This document shows, piece after piece, positions 10,318 to 21,925 of a stretch of DNA of 64,000 nt. The stretch lies in the NCBI GenBank assembly GCA_014529385.2, contig CM043965.1, forward strand, positions 64,699,190 to 64,763,189, given 5' to 3'. A program made the translations under genes and the position numbers. Position 1 is the stretch's first letter. Every line of letters begins with the position of its first letter. The notes under the pieces were generated by a model. It worked only from the letters and a program-made list of their open reading frames with translations, had not been told where the DNA came from and did no database searches. The stretch comes from Adiantum capillus-veneris (taxonomy: Eukaryota; Streptophyta; Polypodiopsida; Polypodiales; Pteridaceae).

Positions 10318-10780
10318 TATGGAATGTCCAACCATGAGAGGTTTGGCAGGGAAGGTGTGCAAATGGATTCAAAGAACGTGGAAGCTTGGTTCTTCAAGAA
10401 GGATCTTTCTCTTGGAGGAAAATGCTTTCGAAGTCCTGCCCTTCTTATCTGTACCCAAATTGTTAGATTTTGCTTCTTCTGCAATATCTGGAAGGTCAGG
10501 AACTGCCGTGTCTTCAATAATGAAGTTTCTATGGCCAATTTCTCAATAATTATTCAAGAAAGCACAGAATTGATATATACAATAAGTAAAAGTCATGACT
10601 CGGATGATTGGATTTGGGCAGCACAAGCCATTCGATCAAAGCATTTATGTTGTAAAGTCTGATGTAATATCCGCCTCTCAAGGCTTGGCCTAGGCTTGAG
10701 ATTGATCTGTAATTTTTTGTTCTCTTTCTAATACAATCACTCACAATTGTGAGTTTTGCCAAAAAAATAAATAAAAATAA
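10318..10780 (+). mobile_element. 5'-truncated LINE 3' end, copy 2
   Basis: One frame (10319 onward) reads MRGLAGKVCKWIQRTWKLGSS, matching copy 3 ISGLAGKLCTWVLRTWKIGST. The other frame (from about 10440) reads LICTQIVRFCFFCNIWKVRNCRVF and NFSIIIQES, matching copy 3 LICTQIVRFYYLQHVSKARN and FMEIIQEI. The two frames show a frameshift within the zf-RVT region. The 3' untranslated part ends AATACAATCACTCACAATTGTGAG, then GTTTTGCC and an A-rich tail (10761-10780). The copy keeps only about the last 460 bases of the element. Confidence 0.75.
10739..10754 (+). repeat. LINE 3'-terminal palindrome, copy 2
   Basis: ACTCACAATTGTGAGT is a perfect 16-bp palindrome immediately before TTTGCC and the A-rich tail. 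Confidence 0.85.
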
Positions 10781-10892
10781 TGTATCATTAAGTTGGTCAT
10801 GAACCATTCTATCAGTCTTTTTTTTCTCTTAAAAGACTTAAATGTATAAGCTGGTCGTGGAACCTTTTTTTTTTTTTTTTTTGGGGTGCCAA

Positions 10893-10908
10893 ACTCACTA
10901 TTGTGAGT
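10893..10908 (-). repeat. LINE 3'-terminal palindrome, copy 3
   Basis: On minus, ACTCACAATAGTGAGT precedes TTGGCACCCC and the A tail. It is nearly identical to the palindromes of copies 1 and 2. Confidence 0.8.
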
Positions 10909-11016
10909 GGGTGTATGTATTAAAATCAACAAAAAGTGTACAAAGTAGCATCAAGCTCGTTTGAGGTGTCTCTCGACCATTCCAAATACTACAAGGGCCT
11001 TAGCCAACATACACAA

Positions 11017-11481
11017 TCACTTACCCATTGAGGAAGAGAGAATAGCCTGATTCCACTCATCTGGGTTTCTCCCTTTTTCAAGGGCACAAATCATTTCCCT
11101 GATTTCCTGGATGATCTCCATGAATCTAGCCATTGAGCAGCCATTTTCAAACACCCGATGGTTTCTAGCCTTCGAAACATGCTGAAGGTAGTAGAACCTA
11201 ACAATTTGTGTGCAAATCAATAGCATTTGATTTTCCATCACCATCCCTCCAAAAAAAAAAATCCTTCTTGTAGAACCTATCTTCCAGGTCCTTAAAACCC
11301 ATGTGCATAGCTTCCCTGCTAGGCCACTAATTGCCAGGCATCCCGTGAACAAGTGAGAGAGGTCCTTACTTGCCTTTTTACACCCTGAACACCTATATGA
11401 GTCAATACATTTGGCCAAACTCTTCACTCTTGCCGGCAGAGTCCCCCACAACACCTTCCACAAGAATATCTTCATCGACAA
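11017..11481 (-). pseudogene. LINE zf-RVT domain fragment
   Basis: The 154-residue frame begins KIFLWKVLWGTLPARVKSLAK, the W-rich start of the reverse-transcriptase zinc-binding domain. It continues with CSGCKKASKDLSHLFTGC, the Cys/His cluster. The remainder gives LAGKLCTWVLRTWKIGS and VSKARNHRVFENG, the usual C-terminal tail of plant non-LTR polymerases. In an active element this follows the RT and helps bind the template RNA. The frame is open here, but the upstream RT is broken. Confidence 0.8.
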
Positions 11482-12160
11482 TGGCCACTATGGATTCCAA
11501 ATGTTATTTGCTACCGTCACCCATTTTGCTTCCGGCCATTGCAAGCCCCATTGTTTTCAAAAGGGGGATAACCAATAAATCTTGAGGATTAGATTATGGT
11601 ATATACTCTTGGTTTGTGGCCTACAGAAATGCCTACGCCTTGGCCATCGACAGGCTTTTCACTTGAGGTTTGACTTGCAAATAGGCATCAAATACTTTAC
11701 CAGTCCTTCCACACTCTTGTTCACCAATAGTCTTTCAATTCTATTTAGGTGAAAGTGGGTGGCCAATTGGTCTTCTTCTTTCCAGCCCTTACTGTTGTCA
11801 TCCCAGAAATGGGCCTGCTGTCTTCACAAACCTTTGTTATTCACCTTTCTGGCTATTCCTCTCCAAAATGAGTTTAAGAGTATGTCTCTTGCTTTGGATA
11901 GCCCAAGGGACCAGTGTGCTATGGAGTTTTGGAAATATCTGTTAACTCTCCCCACTCTAGAGCCTCAATTTCTTTGGTTCACTTGCACACCAACTCACCT
12001 ATTGTGCCACCTAGTCTCAGCTAAGCCATATAGGGCCCAATAATTTGTCATGAGCTTCTATCTCTTTCCATTGCCCCCCTTGGAAGCAGACAACCTTAGC
12101 CTTGTCCAGCATATCCTTCATCATAATTGCCCATGTTTTGTCTTACTTTGTGATTGATCC

Positions 12161-12601
12161 CTACCACAAATTTGGTACATTGGGCTTCTGCATGAACAAC
12201 AGGTAACACTTTTGCTTTGTGAAGGTCTCGTATTCTATTCCGACCATTGCTGCTAGAATGTTGTCATTGATTGACCTTCCTTTAATGACTTTTTGTTGAT
12301 GGGGGGTAATGACGTTTTCCAGGAGGGGAGAGAGTCTGAGGGTGATAAATTTGGAAATAATATTATAAGCCACTGACATCATAGTAATGGGTCTCCTGTG
12401 TTTCACTTGAGAGTACCATCCTTGCTTAGAAATCGGTTTAATGAGACCATCCTCTGCAATTATCCCGTCCCAGCCAAGGGGCTTTTCCTTGCCCAAAGCT
12501 TGTAGCGCTAGAGAGCGTTCATCATCAATGAAAGCCTTTCCACCGCAATCATCCCAGCCCAGCCCGCAGGGGGACTTTTCCTTGCCCAAAGCTTGTAGCA
12601 C
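12161..12601 (-). pseudogene. LINE reverse transcriptase N-terminal fragment
   Basis: Recognisable blocks are GWDGIIAEDGLIKPISKQG, HRRPITMMSVAYNIISKFI and GRSINDNILAAMVGIEYE. These match the order WDG, HRRPI, YN.ISK, GR.I.DNIL seen in plant LINE polymerases (RVT_1). The N-terminal part is abnormal: the ALGKEKSP..WDG block is present three times through tandem duplication. The YADD catalytic block is not intact; the downstream sequence to 11.5 kb is frameshifted. Confidence 0.8.
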
Positions 12602-12720
12602 CAGAGAGCATTCATCTTAAGATCCTCTGTAATCATCCCGTCTTAGCTAGGGGAATTTTCCTTGCCCAAAGCTTGTAGCACCAAAGAGCATTCATCTTCA
12701 ATGAAAGTCTTTCCTAGCCG
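12456..12720. repeat. Three tandem copies of an 80-93 bp block inside the LINE RT
   Basis: The phrase CTTGCCCAAAGCTTGTAGC occurs at 12488, 12581 and 12661, each time followed by a GAGAGC/AAGAGC-GTTCATC phrase and preceded by a CATCCCGTC/CATCCCAGCC phrase. The spacing is 93 and 80 bases. The copies have diverged, so the expansion is not recent. Confidence 0.8.
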
Positions 12721-12850
12721 GTTGGCATCTATTTTAGATATTATCTTCTTGATGCTCTCGAGAAAAGTTGCTCTGGCTTTGCCCACTTCCTGGGATCAGC
12801 CTCGGGCTGGCCTATGATTTGACCTAAGTAATCCAGCACCAACTGAGCCA

Positions 12851-13317
12851 TTTTGTCTTTGTTTTGCATTGCATTTCCTTTTATGTTTGTAAGTGAATGA
12901 ATAAAGCCCCGGCCATTAGGAAAAATATGGACTTTGCATGGGCCTTGTAAGGAAGCCTAATTTTGAAGGATTAAGGTTAATATTGTATAGGGTTAAGGGA
13001 CAAAGGCATTCAAGAAGCTAGTTTTAAGGCTCATGCAAGATGTGGATCTAGTAGTTTTCTTTCTATCTCTAGCTTTTTGAAAGTGGAGGGGGAAAACCGG
13101 AGTGTGGCCACATCATAAAATACATTCATAATCAAGGGCCAAAAAGTGATTTTTTTTTGCCTAAAACTCCCTCTTCCCTTAATATATATGCATATTAGAA
13201 AAACCTATTTGTTGACTTTTTTTTAAAAATTTACACTCACTAAAAGTCCACTTTTCCAATATTCATTCTCCCCCCAAAAAAACAAACCGTTGTTCTCTCC
13301 TCTTACTCTCTCCCCTC

Positions 13318-13355
<38 letters not shown>

Positions 13356-13494
13356 TTCCCCCCCCCCCCCCCCCCGCCCTTCCACCTTCTCATCCCTTTC
13401 TCTCCTCTCCCTCCTCTCCCCTTCTCCCGCACCCTCCCTTTCCTCTCCCTCTCTCCCTCTTTTCCTCCTTTGCTTCCTCACACATCAACTGCCA
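12851..13494. other. Non-coding; AT-rich then strongly C-rich leader
   Basis: TTAATATATATGCAT at 13178-13192 could serve as a TATA element for the gene-like region starting at 13495. The following 13270-13480 is C/CT-rich on plus, like a pyrimidine-rich 5' leader. Proline- or glycine-rich open frames here are translations of the homopolymers. Confidence 0.45.
13319..13375. repeat. C37-TT-C18 homopolymer tract
   Basis: C from 13319 to 13355, TT, then C from 13358 to 13375. Its G-rich complement could form quadruplex structures. Exact length is uncertain in raw sequence. Confidence 0.9.
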
Positions 13495-16216
13495 TGGTAC
13501 TCAATGACATCACAAGCTGTGTTCCTCCTCCACCACGTTGGGTGCGCAAATATCATCACAAGAACATTGCATCATTGGTGAGATTAATGTCAACCTTTGG
13601 GTGGATGGCCATTTGTACTTGTACAATCCTGTAAGGTACTTTCAATTAACATTTAATAGCCTCTTGATGTTTCTTCAATATGCTAGGAGGAGAAAGGTAG
13701 GCTTGTTAGGTTATTGCAAGTGGTTATCTATGGGTGCAAGTGATTTCTTTGCATTGGTGGATGCACTAATGTCAAGCACTTTAGCTCAACACATCGGCAT
13801 TACAAGAAAGATTTTCCTCTTCAAAGAGAGAGGTTGCAACTCTCCAACAAATGCTGGAGAAGTATGGCAACATTTCAAAGCTTGGCAACACCATCACACA
13901 CTTAAAAGAAACACTCCTTGGTGCAAGAGAATGCAAGCGTACATTTTTATCCATTGAAACACATGCACATATGGGTGGAGCACATAAACGATGAGTGAAA
14001 ACAACAAGGTGATTTGTTCTTCACTTGTAGGAGACATTTCTACTTCACACTAATCACTATTATTTATCTTGTTTTCAAGCTAAAAACTTTATTCAGGATG
14101 CATGCGGTGGATCAAGCCAAGATGATTGAGTCAACCTTCTCTCTAGTTGTCTCAATATCCATGATGTGATTTCTATTTTACATTTACTTAGGGGAAAGTG
14201 CATCAGTGATGAAATCACCAAGGAGTTGATGTATAAATTGGCATATGTGGTCAGTGAAGGTGACTTGCAACAAGCATGTGATGAGACCTGGATTAGCACT
14301 AAAGCATAAAAGGCTATTCGTCAACTTTTAAAGGATGCCCCACGGGAGCGTGGCATTATAGTGAACCTGTTTCCTATTCTGCACAAGGTCAACTTTGTAA
14401 AGAAGGCCACAAATGAAGATGTGTTCTCTTGCATGGGGACATATCTACACATGAGGATATAATGTATGCTTCAATTTATGCTTCATGCACACCAAAGAGA
14501 AGTGGAAAAGCTAGGAAAAACTCCACAAGATCCTTAGATAAGGGTTTCCCTTACACAATGTGAAACAATATACTTGTGGACCTTAAACGGATTCAGTAAG
14601 CTATGCTTAGATTCTATGAGTTACCTCAAGAAAGTGACACAATATTGATTTTACTTTTGGTTGTATCCTTGTTATCATAGACAACGATGTCTAAAGTCTT
14701 TTCTCTACTTGTTTTGCAGTGCTTGGTACAAAGATTGCTTTTGTGCTGAAACTTGATGAGTGTCAAATAGTGAATGGTCAAAGGTTTGAGAGGTTGAGTG
14801 TCACTCTAATGAATGAAGACCTATTGCAAACAAAGCAAGGGGATTCTTATGAATGAAGCCCTATTGCAAAAAAAGCAAAGGGATACAATCAATCCATCTG
14901 CCACCCTATCTTTTAGTGTGTGATGAGAGAAAGAAATTTAGTGGTTGGGTGCTATTGAGGTGCCTAAAGAGACCAATGGAGTACTTTCATGGACTTTTGA
15001 GAGAACTCCATGGATTACAAAAGTAATACAATCCATGTATTTTTGAGAGGACTCTATGGATTACAAAAATACACTCCCAACTTGCAGGTGAGAAGTTGGA
15101 AGTTGGAGGTTTAGGTAGCTTCGAAGTGGAGTGGCACTTGTGCGGGGACTTAAAGACCATAAAGTGTTTGATTGGCTGTAAACAAGGGGATTCTTCACTC
15201 TATCCTTGTCCATTTTGCACTTGGGGGTACAAAGCTAACAAACAAAAGGCATAAAATAACTCTATTAAGGGTGTTTTAATGCTTCCATGGCAAGAGGATG
15301 GAGACCACAATACACTCCCAAATTGCGGGTGAGAAGTTGGAAGTTGAGGGTTTAAGTAGCTTCGATGTGGAGTGGCACTTGTGTGGGGACTTAAAGACCA
15401 TAAAGTGTTTTCTTGGTTGTAAACAAGGGGATTCTTCACTCTATCCTTGTCCATTTGCACTCGGGGGTACAAAGCTAACAAACAAAAGTCATGAAAGAAC
15501 TTTGTTAAGGGCGGTTCAATGCCTCCATGGCAAGAGGATGAAGATAAATCTACGGACAATTTTGTTGTTGAAGATGAAGGTAGTGAATAGAAAGAATTTG
15601 CTTTGAGATGCCCCATGCTCAATGCACTGGATCGTGCATTGAAGGACAAGATCTGGAACCCCATCTTTCCATTTTCTCTATCTAATGTGCATTTTTGTAC
15701 GTTACACGTATTCATGTGCAATTTTTTTAATAGGCTATTGAAGCTCCACATTGACTATGATTTCATAATGAATCCATTGCTGAAGTCCAAGGAGCCAATC
15801 ATGGAGGCACTTCACAATTCCATTCGTTGTCATGGTGGAAATGTGTCAATTGTTTCTGCAAAGAACACAGGGGGGGCCCATGAGATCGCCCAAGAAGTGT
15901 TAATGAGAAAGTAAGACACTTCTTGAAGAAAGCTAATCTAGGAAACCCATGCCAAGATGATGCTCAAAACAACTCCAACCACAAGGTAGATAGCCTTTGG
16001 GAGCTCTCAAAGAAATTATGCAAAGACACTACTGTCAATGACTCAAATGGAGAGCTTGCAAATAAGCACATGAAAGTTTGGGCAACTTTTGATGGAACAG
16101 TCAAGATTATGGGTCTTACCAGCACAATCGAGAAGCAACACCAATCATTTCAAGTGGTGTTGGCGAGTATCACCAAGGTCTTCACCCTTGCTTGGGGTGA
16201 GAATAACATCACATAG
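13495..16216 (+). pseudogene. Broken transposase-like gene of unknown family
   Basis: Coding-like pieces occur in order on plus. 13495-13957 starts at an ATG after a pyrimidine-rich leader. Near 14190-14400 one frame gives CISDEITKELMYKLAYVVSEG. 14720-14860 gives KIAFVLKLDECQIVNGQRFE. 15071-15550 is duplicated and reads EVEWHLCGDLKTIKCLIGCKQ then SLYPCPFCTWGYK with a CxxC pair. 15603-15914 includes LSNVHFCTLHVFMCNFFNRLL, and 15923-16216 follows in another frame. The pattern 'D-L-K...G...YPCxxC' followed by 'H..LH' resembles uncharacterised transposase-derived proteins in plants and animals, by my recollection only. Several stops and frameshifts separate the pieces; some gaps might be introns. 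Confidence 0.4.
15071..15550. repeat. Tandem duplication, 241-bp unit, within the transposase-like gene
   Basis: 15071-15311 and 15312-15550 are near copies with a 241-base offset. Both contain GAGAAGTTGGAAGTTG, GGGGACTTAAAGACCATAAA and CTCTATCCTTGTCCATTT. The first copy keeps the frame through CPFCTWGYK; the second lost one base after CCATTT and is shifted. Confidence 0.85.
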
Positions 16217-19200
16217 TACATGGTAATCCGTATCACATAGTGAAAGTATTATAAGAGTTTTTTTTCATTTCATAATTTGCATCATTTTCTCGTGTGAACA
16301 ACATAACTTATTTGCGCATGGAGAATTTTTAATGCACAAATATGGTTTGCTTGAGATTTTCAGCACTCACGATATGGAGAAGTCCCATTATTGAGGTAGG
16401 GAGTGTACTTAAAAATTACTCAACATGGTGGTGGTGTGGTACAGTCTAATTATTTGGAAGAGATGTTCAAATTGTTCTTTTGCATGACTCAACTCACCAT
16501 AGAGCATGCACATCAATCTAAGATTGCAAGGGAAGTGTGCAAATTGAGTCGTCAATAGTACAACAACAAGTGGTGAATTCCACAAGGCCTTGCCAAGCAT
16601 GCAGCTTGACACCAACGCAAGGTCCAGCAAGGGTCAATGGTGGATTTAACACTAATAACTACTCTATGTCTATAGATTTACTTTTATGAAAGTTTGGGCA
16701 TGGGAAGCATCCTTTAAAAAAATAAAATCTTAAAAAAATAAATTAATGTGAAAGAGAATCTTCTAAAATAGGCACCAATAAATATAAGATCTACTCACTT
16801 GTCATTTGTTTTTCCTCTCATTCTCACAGATGAGATCCCACCATACCCCATGGTGTGCACCAAACAAACTGCCAGAGAGCATCTTCCTACCAACAAGAAC
16901 ACTCTCTTGTTGCAAGGAGGCGGCATGGCTTAGAAACACAAGAAAATGCCTGCAAACACCTGGCCATTCTGGACGCTTCTCAATCTCTGGGCAAGGTAGT
17001 CGGGGAGAGGCTTCATCGCAGGATCAGCAGTAGTACTTATAGGATAAGTAAGCGCAAGATCCACCGCTCTAAAGATGGATGGCCCTTGCCCAAGGATGGA
17101 GAATAGAAGTAGACGAATCATCATTTAAAACTGATAGGGAAGAGCCACCATGCCACCAATTGTAGGTAGGAAGGTCACAAGAACAAGTGGTGAATACAGA
17201 CAATGAGTCAGAGGAAGAGCCACCATGGCAGTGTGCTCAGATAACACACACACACCGAGTTCTAGTGGTGGGAGACACTATCCCATGGGATGGGAGCTCT
17301 CCCTATACCACAAGATCGGGAGGCAAGGAGAGAGGAGGACGATGAGAAGCCGAAGGAGGCGGTGCCACTGGCAAAAAATCATGTAAACTGCCAAAAATCC
17401 AAGCTCTTTAAGAAGCCTAAGCGCCACCAACCAACAAATGTGAAAGTGTCCCCCCTGACAACCCCGTCATCATCGCAAAATTACAAGGGCCTTTGCAGAA
17501 ATCCAACACTACTAGAAGACAATAGAGATGCTCATTTGATGAGTCCCTTTTGGTCGCACGGGGAAGGAGGTGCTTCAAAGCTATGGAAATCAATATTGTC
17601 ACATGCAATTGCTCTGTCTTCCATAACCCCCTCACACACAAGTGTAATAGTGTCAGTGAAAAAGTTCCAGAGTGGTAGGAGCTTGCTCTCAAGGGAATTT
17701 GATGTTAAGTCTAGGGGAGATTGCACACTAGTGCATTGCACACTCTGACATGCATCCATGCATAGGCTGAAGGCTTTCTCCAAGTCATGAAAAAAAGAAA
17801 CCCCTCCCCATCCACTACCACTGACAATAAGTGATTGATCTTTACTTCTAGGATGGCTTCAACCGTTAGTGGAGCATCCTCTAGAGTGACACTAGTGTCA
17901 ACAACAACAATGGGTTTGCTCACCACTTCTTGACCCCCCCTGGGGTACTCAAGCATAAGTGTCTCAAATTTTGTCGAAGGGTTCATGGGGACACTTTGCG
18001 GATCCTTGATGATGGCACCAACCTACAGGTGTGGCAGTTGCACGTCCTCAAAATTGGGTTCCTTGCTAACAAAGAAGATGAAGGTAACCATGCAAGAAAG
18101 TAATGCACCCCCCATTTGAGCTTCTTAGGTGCTAGAACCCTAGGGCCTACTCGTCTAAGAAATGTCCTACATCGATGGAAATTTTTTGGAATTGTCTCAA
18201 TCGCTTAAGGAACGGATGATCTCCTTTGTGGATGTAGCGCAAGAGGTCACGAGGCACCCATATCCTTGCATGTGGGGGGGATAGTTGCGACATATTTGAT
18301 GATGTGCTCCTCCATGAATGCCAAAATCTTTGTAAATACATCCATGCGGAGGACAGCTGTGGCGGTAGGGTCGGGGAGACAAGTTAAAAGTGTGTAAAGT
18401 TCCAAATTTCCCTTGTAGTCGGTGTCCTCAAGGAAGAGGGTGAATCACTACAAAGGGGTGGGTGTGGGTACAAGGCAGAGGTTGTGGATGCATCCATATT
18501 TGGTTTGGAGTGCCGACGAATAGTGGAAGAGCTCAAGGGTTGTAAAACTGAAAAGTAAGAATGAGTTATTAAGCCCCCCTTTTAAAGTGGCGGTTTTTTT
18601 TTTGAAAAATAGCTCAATAAGATGCATTTTTATAGTGTGGTAGCCAAATCACACTATTAGGACTTTCGCCTCATTGTGATGCCAAGATTCTGTAAAATAC
18701 ATAAAAATGGTGCTCTGACAAATTGTACACAAGACTGCTATTGTTGAATGATAAATTATATTCAGATTCCAAGATGTGCCAAAGGTAAGCAAATTGATTA
18801 CAGAGGGGATTTTTTTCAATAATGTAAGAGTAACAAAGTATAACAAGGATATACTAGTTCCATCCATGACCTAATCATCATGGACCTTCATTTTATCTTC
18901 CATTCTCTTTCCAATATGTGAACATTCAACACAAGCGAAGCAATGAACGTCAAATTTTGATGGACCAAAACTTTGGTGAAAACATACCCACCTTGTGAAC
19001 TTGGAGACAAAATTGAGCTTTTGAAGGTCCTAAAAAACCATAGCGGCTAAATGTTCTTGCACATTGCGGAGATTCCAATGCTTGTTCACTTGGACAACTT
19101 CCAAAGCATCATTGGGCATCATCACTATAATATCAAAGCTTGCAATAGCTCCGTCTACACATTGCAAGGGAGTCCACACTCCACACTTGCAGATCCAAGA

Positions 19201-20848
19201 ATCATGGTGAAATCATACGTACAAGGAGGTGCAGGGGATTTTAAATAGTGCATCTCAATGCGTGACGCTCCAACCCTAGAACTGTACCTATCTCCATTTT
19301 TCATGCCCTCTAATAATCTTGATTTACCACATAACCTCTTTTTTTGTCAATAATCAAAGCTTAAAGCTACCAATAAAGGCATCATAGTTAGTTTGGGATG
19401 TGCCAATGTCAATTTTACTATTGAGCGACATCCATGTCCACATCAATTTTCTATAATGGTTGACCATGACAATAACACACCACCACCCACAATATTTGTT
19501 CGGTATGATCGTCTTAAGTGACTCAAGGTCTATATATGCTCAAACACCACATGCATTAGCAATAGGGTGAACACAAATCATTGGATGGGTGGCAAGAAAC
19601 CATGTGTGTCAAGTGATGCATGGAGAACCTAGGTCTCTCCACATTCAAAATGATTGTAGTCAGAGATACCTTTCAATAGTGCCTACAAGGCCATGTGATG
19701 AAAATTTTCTTCAATAGAGGTACATGTAGTTATCAAAATCTAGAGCATGGAATTTGCAAAGCAAGGCTAAGAGTATTTTGCAAGAAGTTCCACCATCAAA
19801 GCAAAAACATCAAAAGTAGGGGTGACAATCGAGAAGTGGGAGAAGAATTGACCCAACCCCCAAAATTGGAAAAAGGTAGTCTAAAGATGATCCACAACAC
19901 CTAGAGGATACATGGAACAAGTCTTGGTGCAAATCTTAGAGGAACACGGATTGCAATCCATTTACCCTCATATATGCATTGAAGAACCTCAAGAGTGACC
20001 AATCAAGGCAAAACCAAACTTGCAAGCTTACCAAAAAATTGAGAGGATCAAGATAGCACTAACCCATACTAACAATTTCCTCAAAGCTAGCTAGTTTTCA
20101 AATGATCTATCTGGAAAAATAAAGAATCCGTCTGATACAACAAAAAGTGGTACCACCTTCAACTTCAATTGGCCAATTGAAGGGGGATGAGACATCAAAG
20201 TAACAAAAAGTCAAAAGAAACCAAATCGCCAGTAGAAAATAGCCTTGAGAAGGAGCCCGTGTAAAAAATGCAAAACTATGGTTGACAACACAAACTTTTA
20301 ACTAACATGTGTTTTCCTAGTCCAAATTTGCAATGAGCTTCACCAATAGGATTATCATAGTGTCTAGATGCAAGTGTATGAGTCCCATCCCCACAATCCA
20401 AAAATGATGGGTCGTGATCCATGTTCCTCCTCAAAATCTAAATTTGACCACATAAGCCTAACCCAAAGCAGAAGCACATGCAAACTCCATGTTCTTTTCA
20501 AATTTGAAATTCAAAAACCCCACCAAAATCTAGTTCTTTTAATCACAAAAAGTGGCTTTAAATACAAACTAGTGATCCAAATGGCTAAAATTTGTACCCT
20601 TATAACCTACTCATCATTTTGATCCAATCCCTATCTTCAGAAGTGATATTGGCAAAAAATGATAGGTCTTGATCCATGTACCCTAATTCTAGAATTTCTT
20701 GCCAAGCTCTACACTTGTTCATTGAGGTAATTTAGGTCTAATGGTGAAGTGTGGATGAAAACTGCAGTACTTATGTCCATTTTTGAGTTATGATATCATC
20801 AAAACAGCTCTTGGATTGAGTTGTAATTTTGATCCTTCTCTCATTGTT
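16217..20848. other. No confident gene
   Basis: Several short frames (17290-17748 plus, 17417-17986 minus, 18147-18382 minus) overlap without a clear family. The minus frame at 17711-17986 contains EAILEVKINHLLSVVVDGEGFL, which could be from a LINE ORF1-type protein, but I cannot support this. 19.3-20.8 kb is AT-rich with stops in all frames. Confidence 0.4.
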
Positions 20849-20853
20849 GTAGC
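20849..20853. repeat. Target-site duplication GTAGC (left) of copia element
   Basis: GTAGC abuts the left LTR and is repeated at 24492-24496 beside the right LTR. Confidence 0.9.
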
Positions 20854-21037
20854 TGAAGTGTGCGAGCGAGTGTGTGTATCAGTGTGTGTAGCGATGGAGA
20901 AGAGAGGAGACCTTGTGTTTGCAGGGGCTAAAAATCACTCTCTACATGTGAGCCCCCTTATTCTGTTATGTACATAATGAATAAGTATACTGGGCAGGCA
21001 CCTGGCCTAACCAACCACATGGGGCTTTACCCCAACA
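20854..21037 (-). repeat. Copia 3' LTR
   Basis: This 184-bp LTR matches 24308-24491 with scattered substitutions, for example TGTGTTTGCAGGGGC versus TATTGTTTGCAGGGG. It contains the phrase TTATGTACATAATGAATAAG near its middle. Confidence 0.9.
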
Positions 21038-21048
21038 ACCTCCCACGT
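21038..21048 (-). other. Copia polypurine tract
   Basis: On minus GTGGGAGGT lies directly before the TGTTGGGG start of the 3' LTR. Confidence 0.75.
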
Positions 21049-21244
21049 AAAGGACAATGTGGCCGTGAGGGAGAAAAAAACAGTACAAAACTTGTACAAG
21101 GCCATCACAAGTATGACCTCAGCCAACACCCACTGGCTCACTGAATCTGTGTGCATCCAACTCTAATCGTAGAGAAAGTATAGAGCGATCGACACCATAC
21201 TCCTCACTAAAGCCACACACATCCTGCAGGTATCTCACCATACA

Positions 21245-21925
21245 CTACAAAGTACCCGTATGCTCAAGGCCAATGTCAATCACTGCATGACTAACTGCTC
21301 CCACTGCAAATGCACCTACTGCAAATGCACCTACTGCAAATGCAACCTCGGGTCTTGAGATCAGTATCTCGTACATGAGACTCCCAAATGCTGATGCAAT
21401 CCTAGCAATATATGCCAATCTGACCATTTCAGTCAAATCTGGCTCATAACTCCACTCATGGAAATCACCCTGACACCCGAACTCCGATCCTTGAAATCCA
21501 TCCTTGTGTCCATCGCATGTCACATGCACACCAAGAGCATCTGTTTGTCCTGAACCCTGTGTGGTAAGAGCAATGCCTAGCTCTAACTCACACACATCAG
21601 CCTCTGGCCTAAGCATATCCATGAATGACTGAATCACGTATGAATCCTCAACACTCAAGCCATCCATATCCATCATCGTATCCATGAATGACATGCCCTG
21701 CTGCATGAATGTTTGCACAACTGGCTCAACATGCTCACAAACTGGAGCATCATTCAATCTATCCACAAAGGAGACATGCCTTGTCTCTCTGCATGGCTGC
21801 GTACTCACAAAGACTGTGTCGTCTCGTACGTGACGTACTCGCATCGCATGAATTGTGCCAACACTAGCACCTCTCGCTATGACTAGATGTCCACGATGCA
21901 ATCTAAAAGTGTGCTCATCCAACAC
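21245..21925 (-). pseudogene. Copia remnant: pre-integrase scrap fused to RNase H start
   Basis: The first residues resemble text after the protease. The C-terminal part has ARIASAFGSLMYEILISRPEV followed by AFAVGAFAVGAFAVGAVSHAV. This matches the start of the copia RNase H-like region, where G-S-L-M-Y-x-x-x-x-x-R-P-D-I-A-F-A-V-G is typical. The AFAVG part is tripled. The middle (about 140 residues) rich in Met/Asp/Glu is not a known pol domain. Integrase catalytic core and RT are absent. Confidence 0.7.

Larger units (their letters stand above)
10865..12850 (-). mobile_element. 5'-truncated LINE, copy 3, RT to 3' tail
   Basis: Reading from 12850 down: RT fragments near 12700-12450, the RT fingers/palm part at 12440-12161, heavily shifted RT text to about 11500, a zf-RVT domain at 11481-11017, then a 3' UTR ending in the family palindrome (10908-10893) and an 18-base A tail (T-run 10865-10882 on plus). 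It lies tail-to-tail with copy 2; only about 100 bases separate their ends. No endonuclease or ORF1 was found, so it is 5' truncated near 12.85 kb. Confidence 0.8.

Noticed and set aside
13223-13634. Gly-rich and Pro-rich ORFs on both strands
   Set aside because: Translations of the C homopolymer tract.
17290-17986. Possible LINE ORF1 or gag on either strand
   Set aside because: Overlapping frames on both strands, with no zinc knuckle or conserved block that could decide it.
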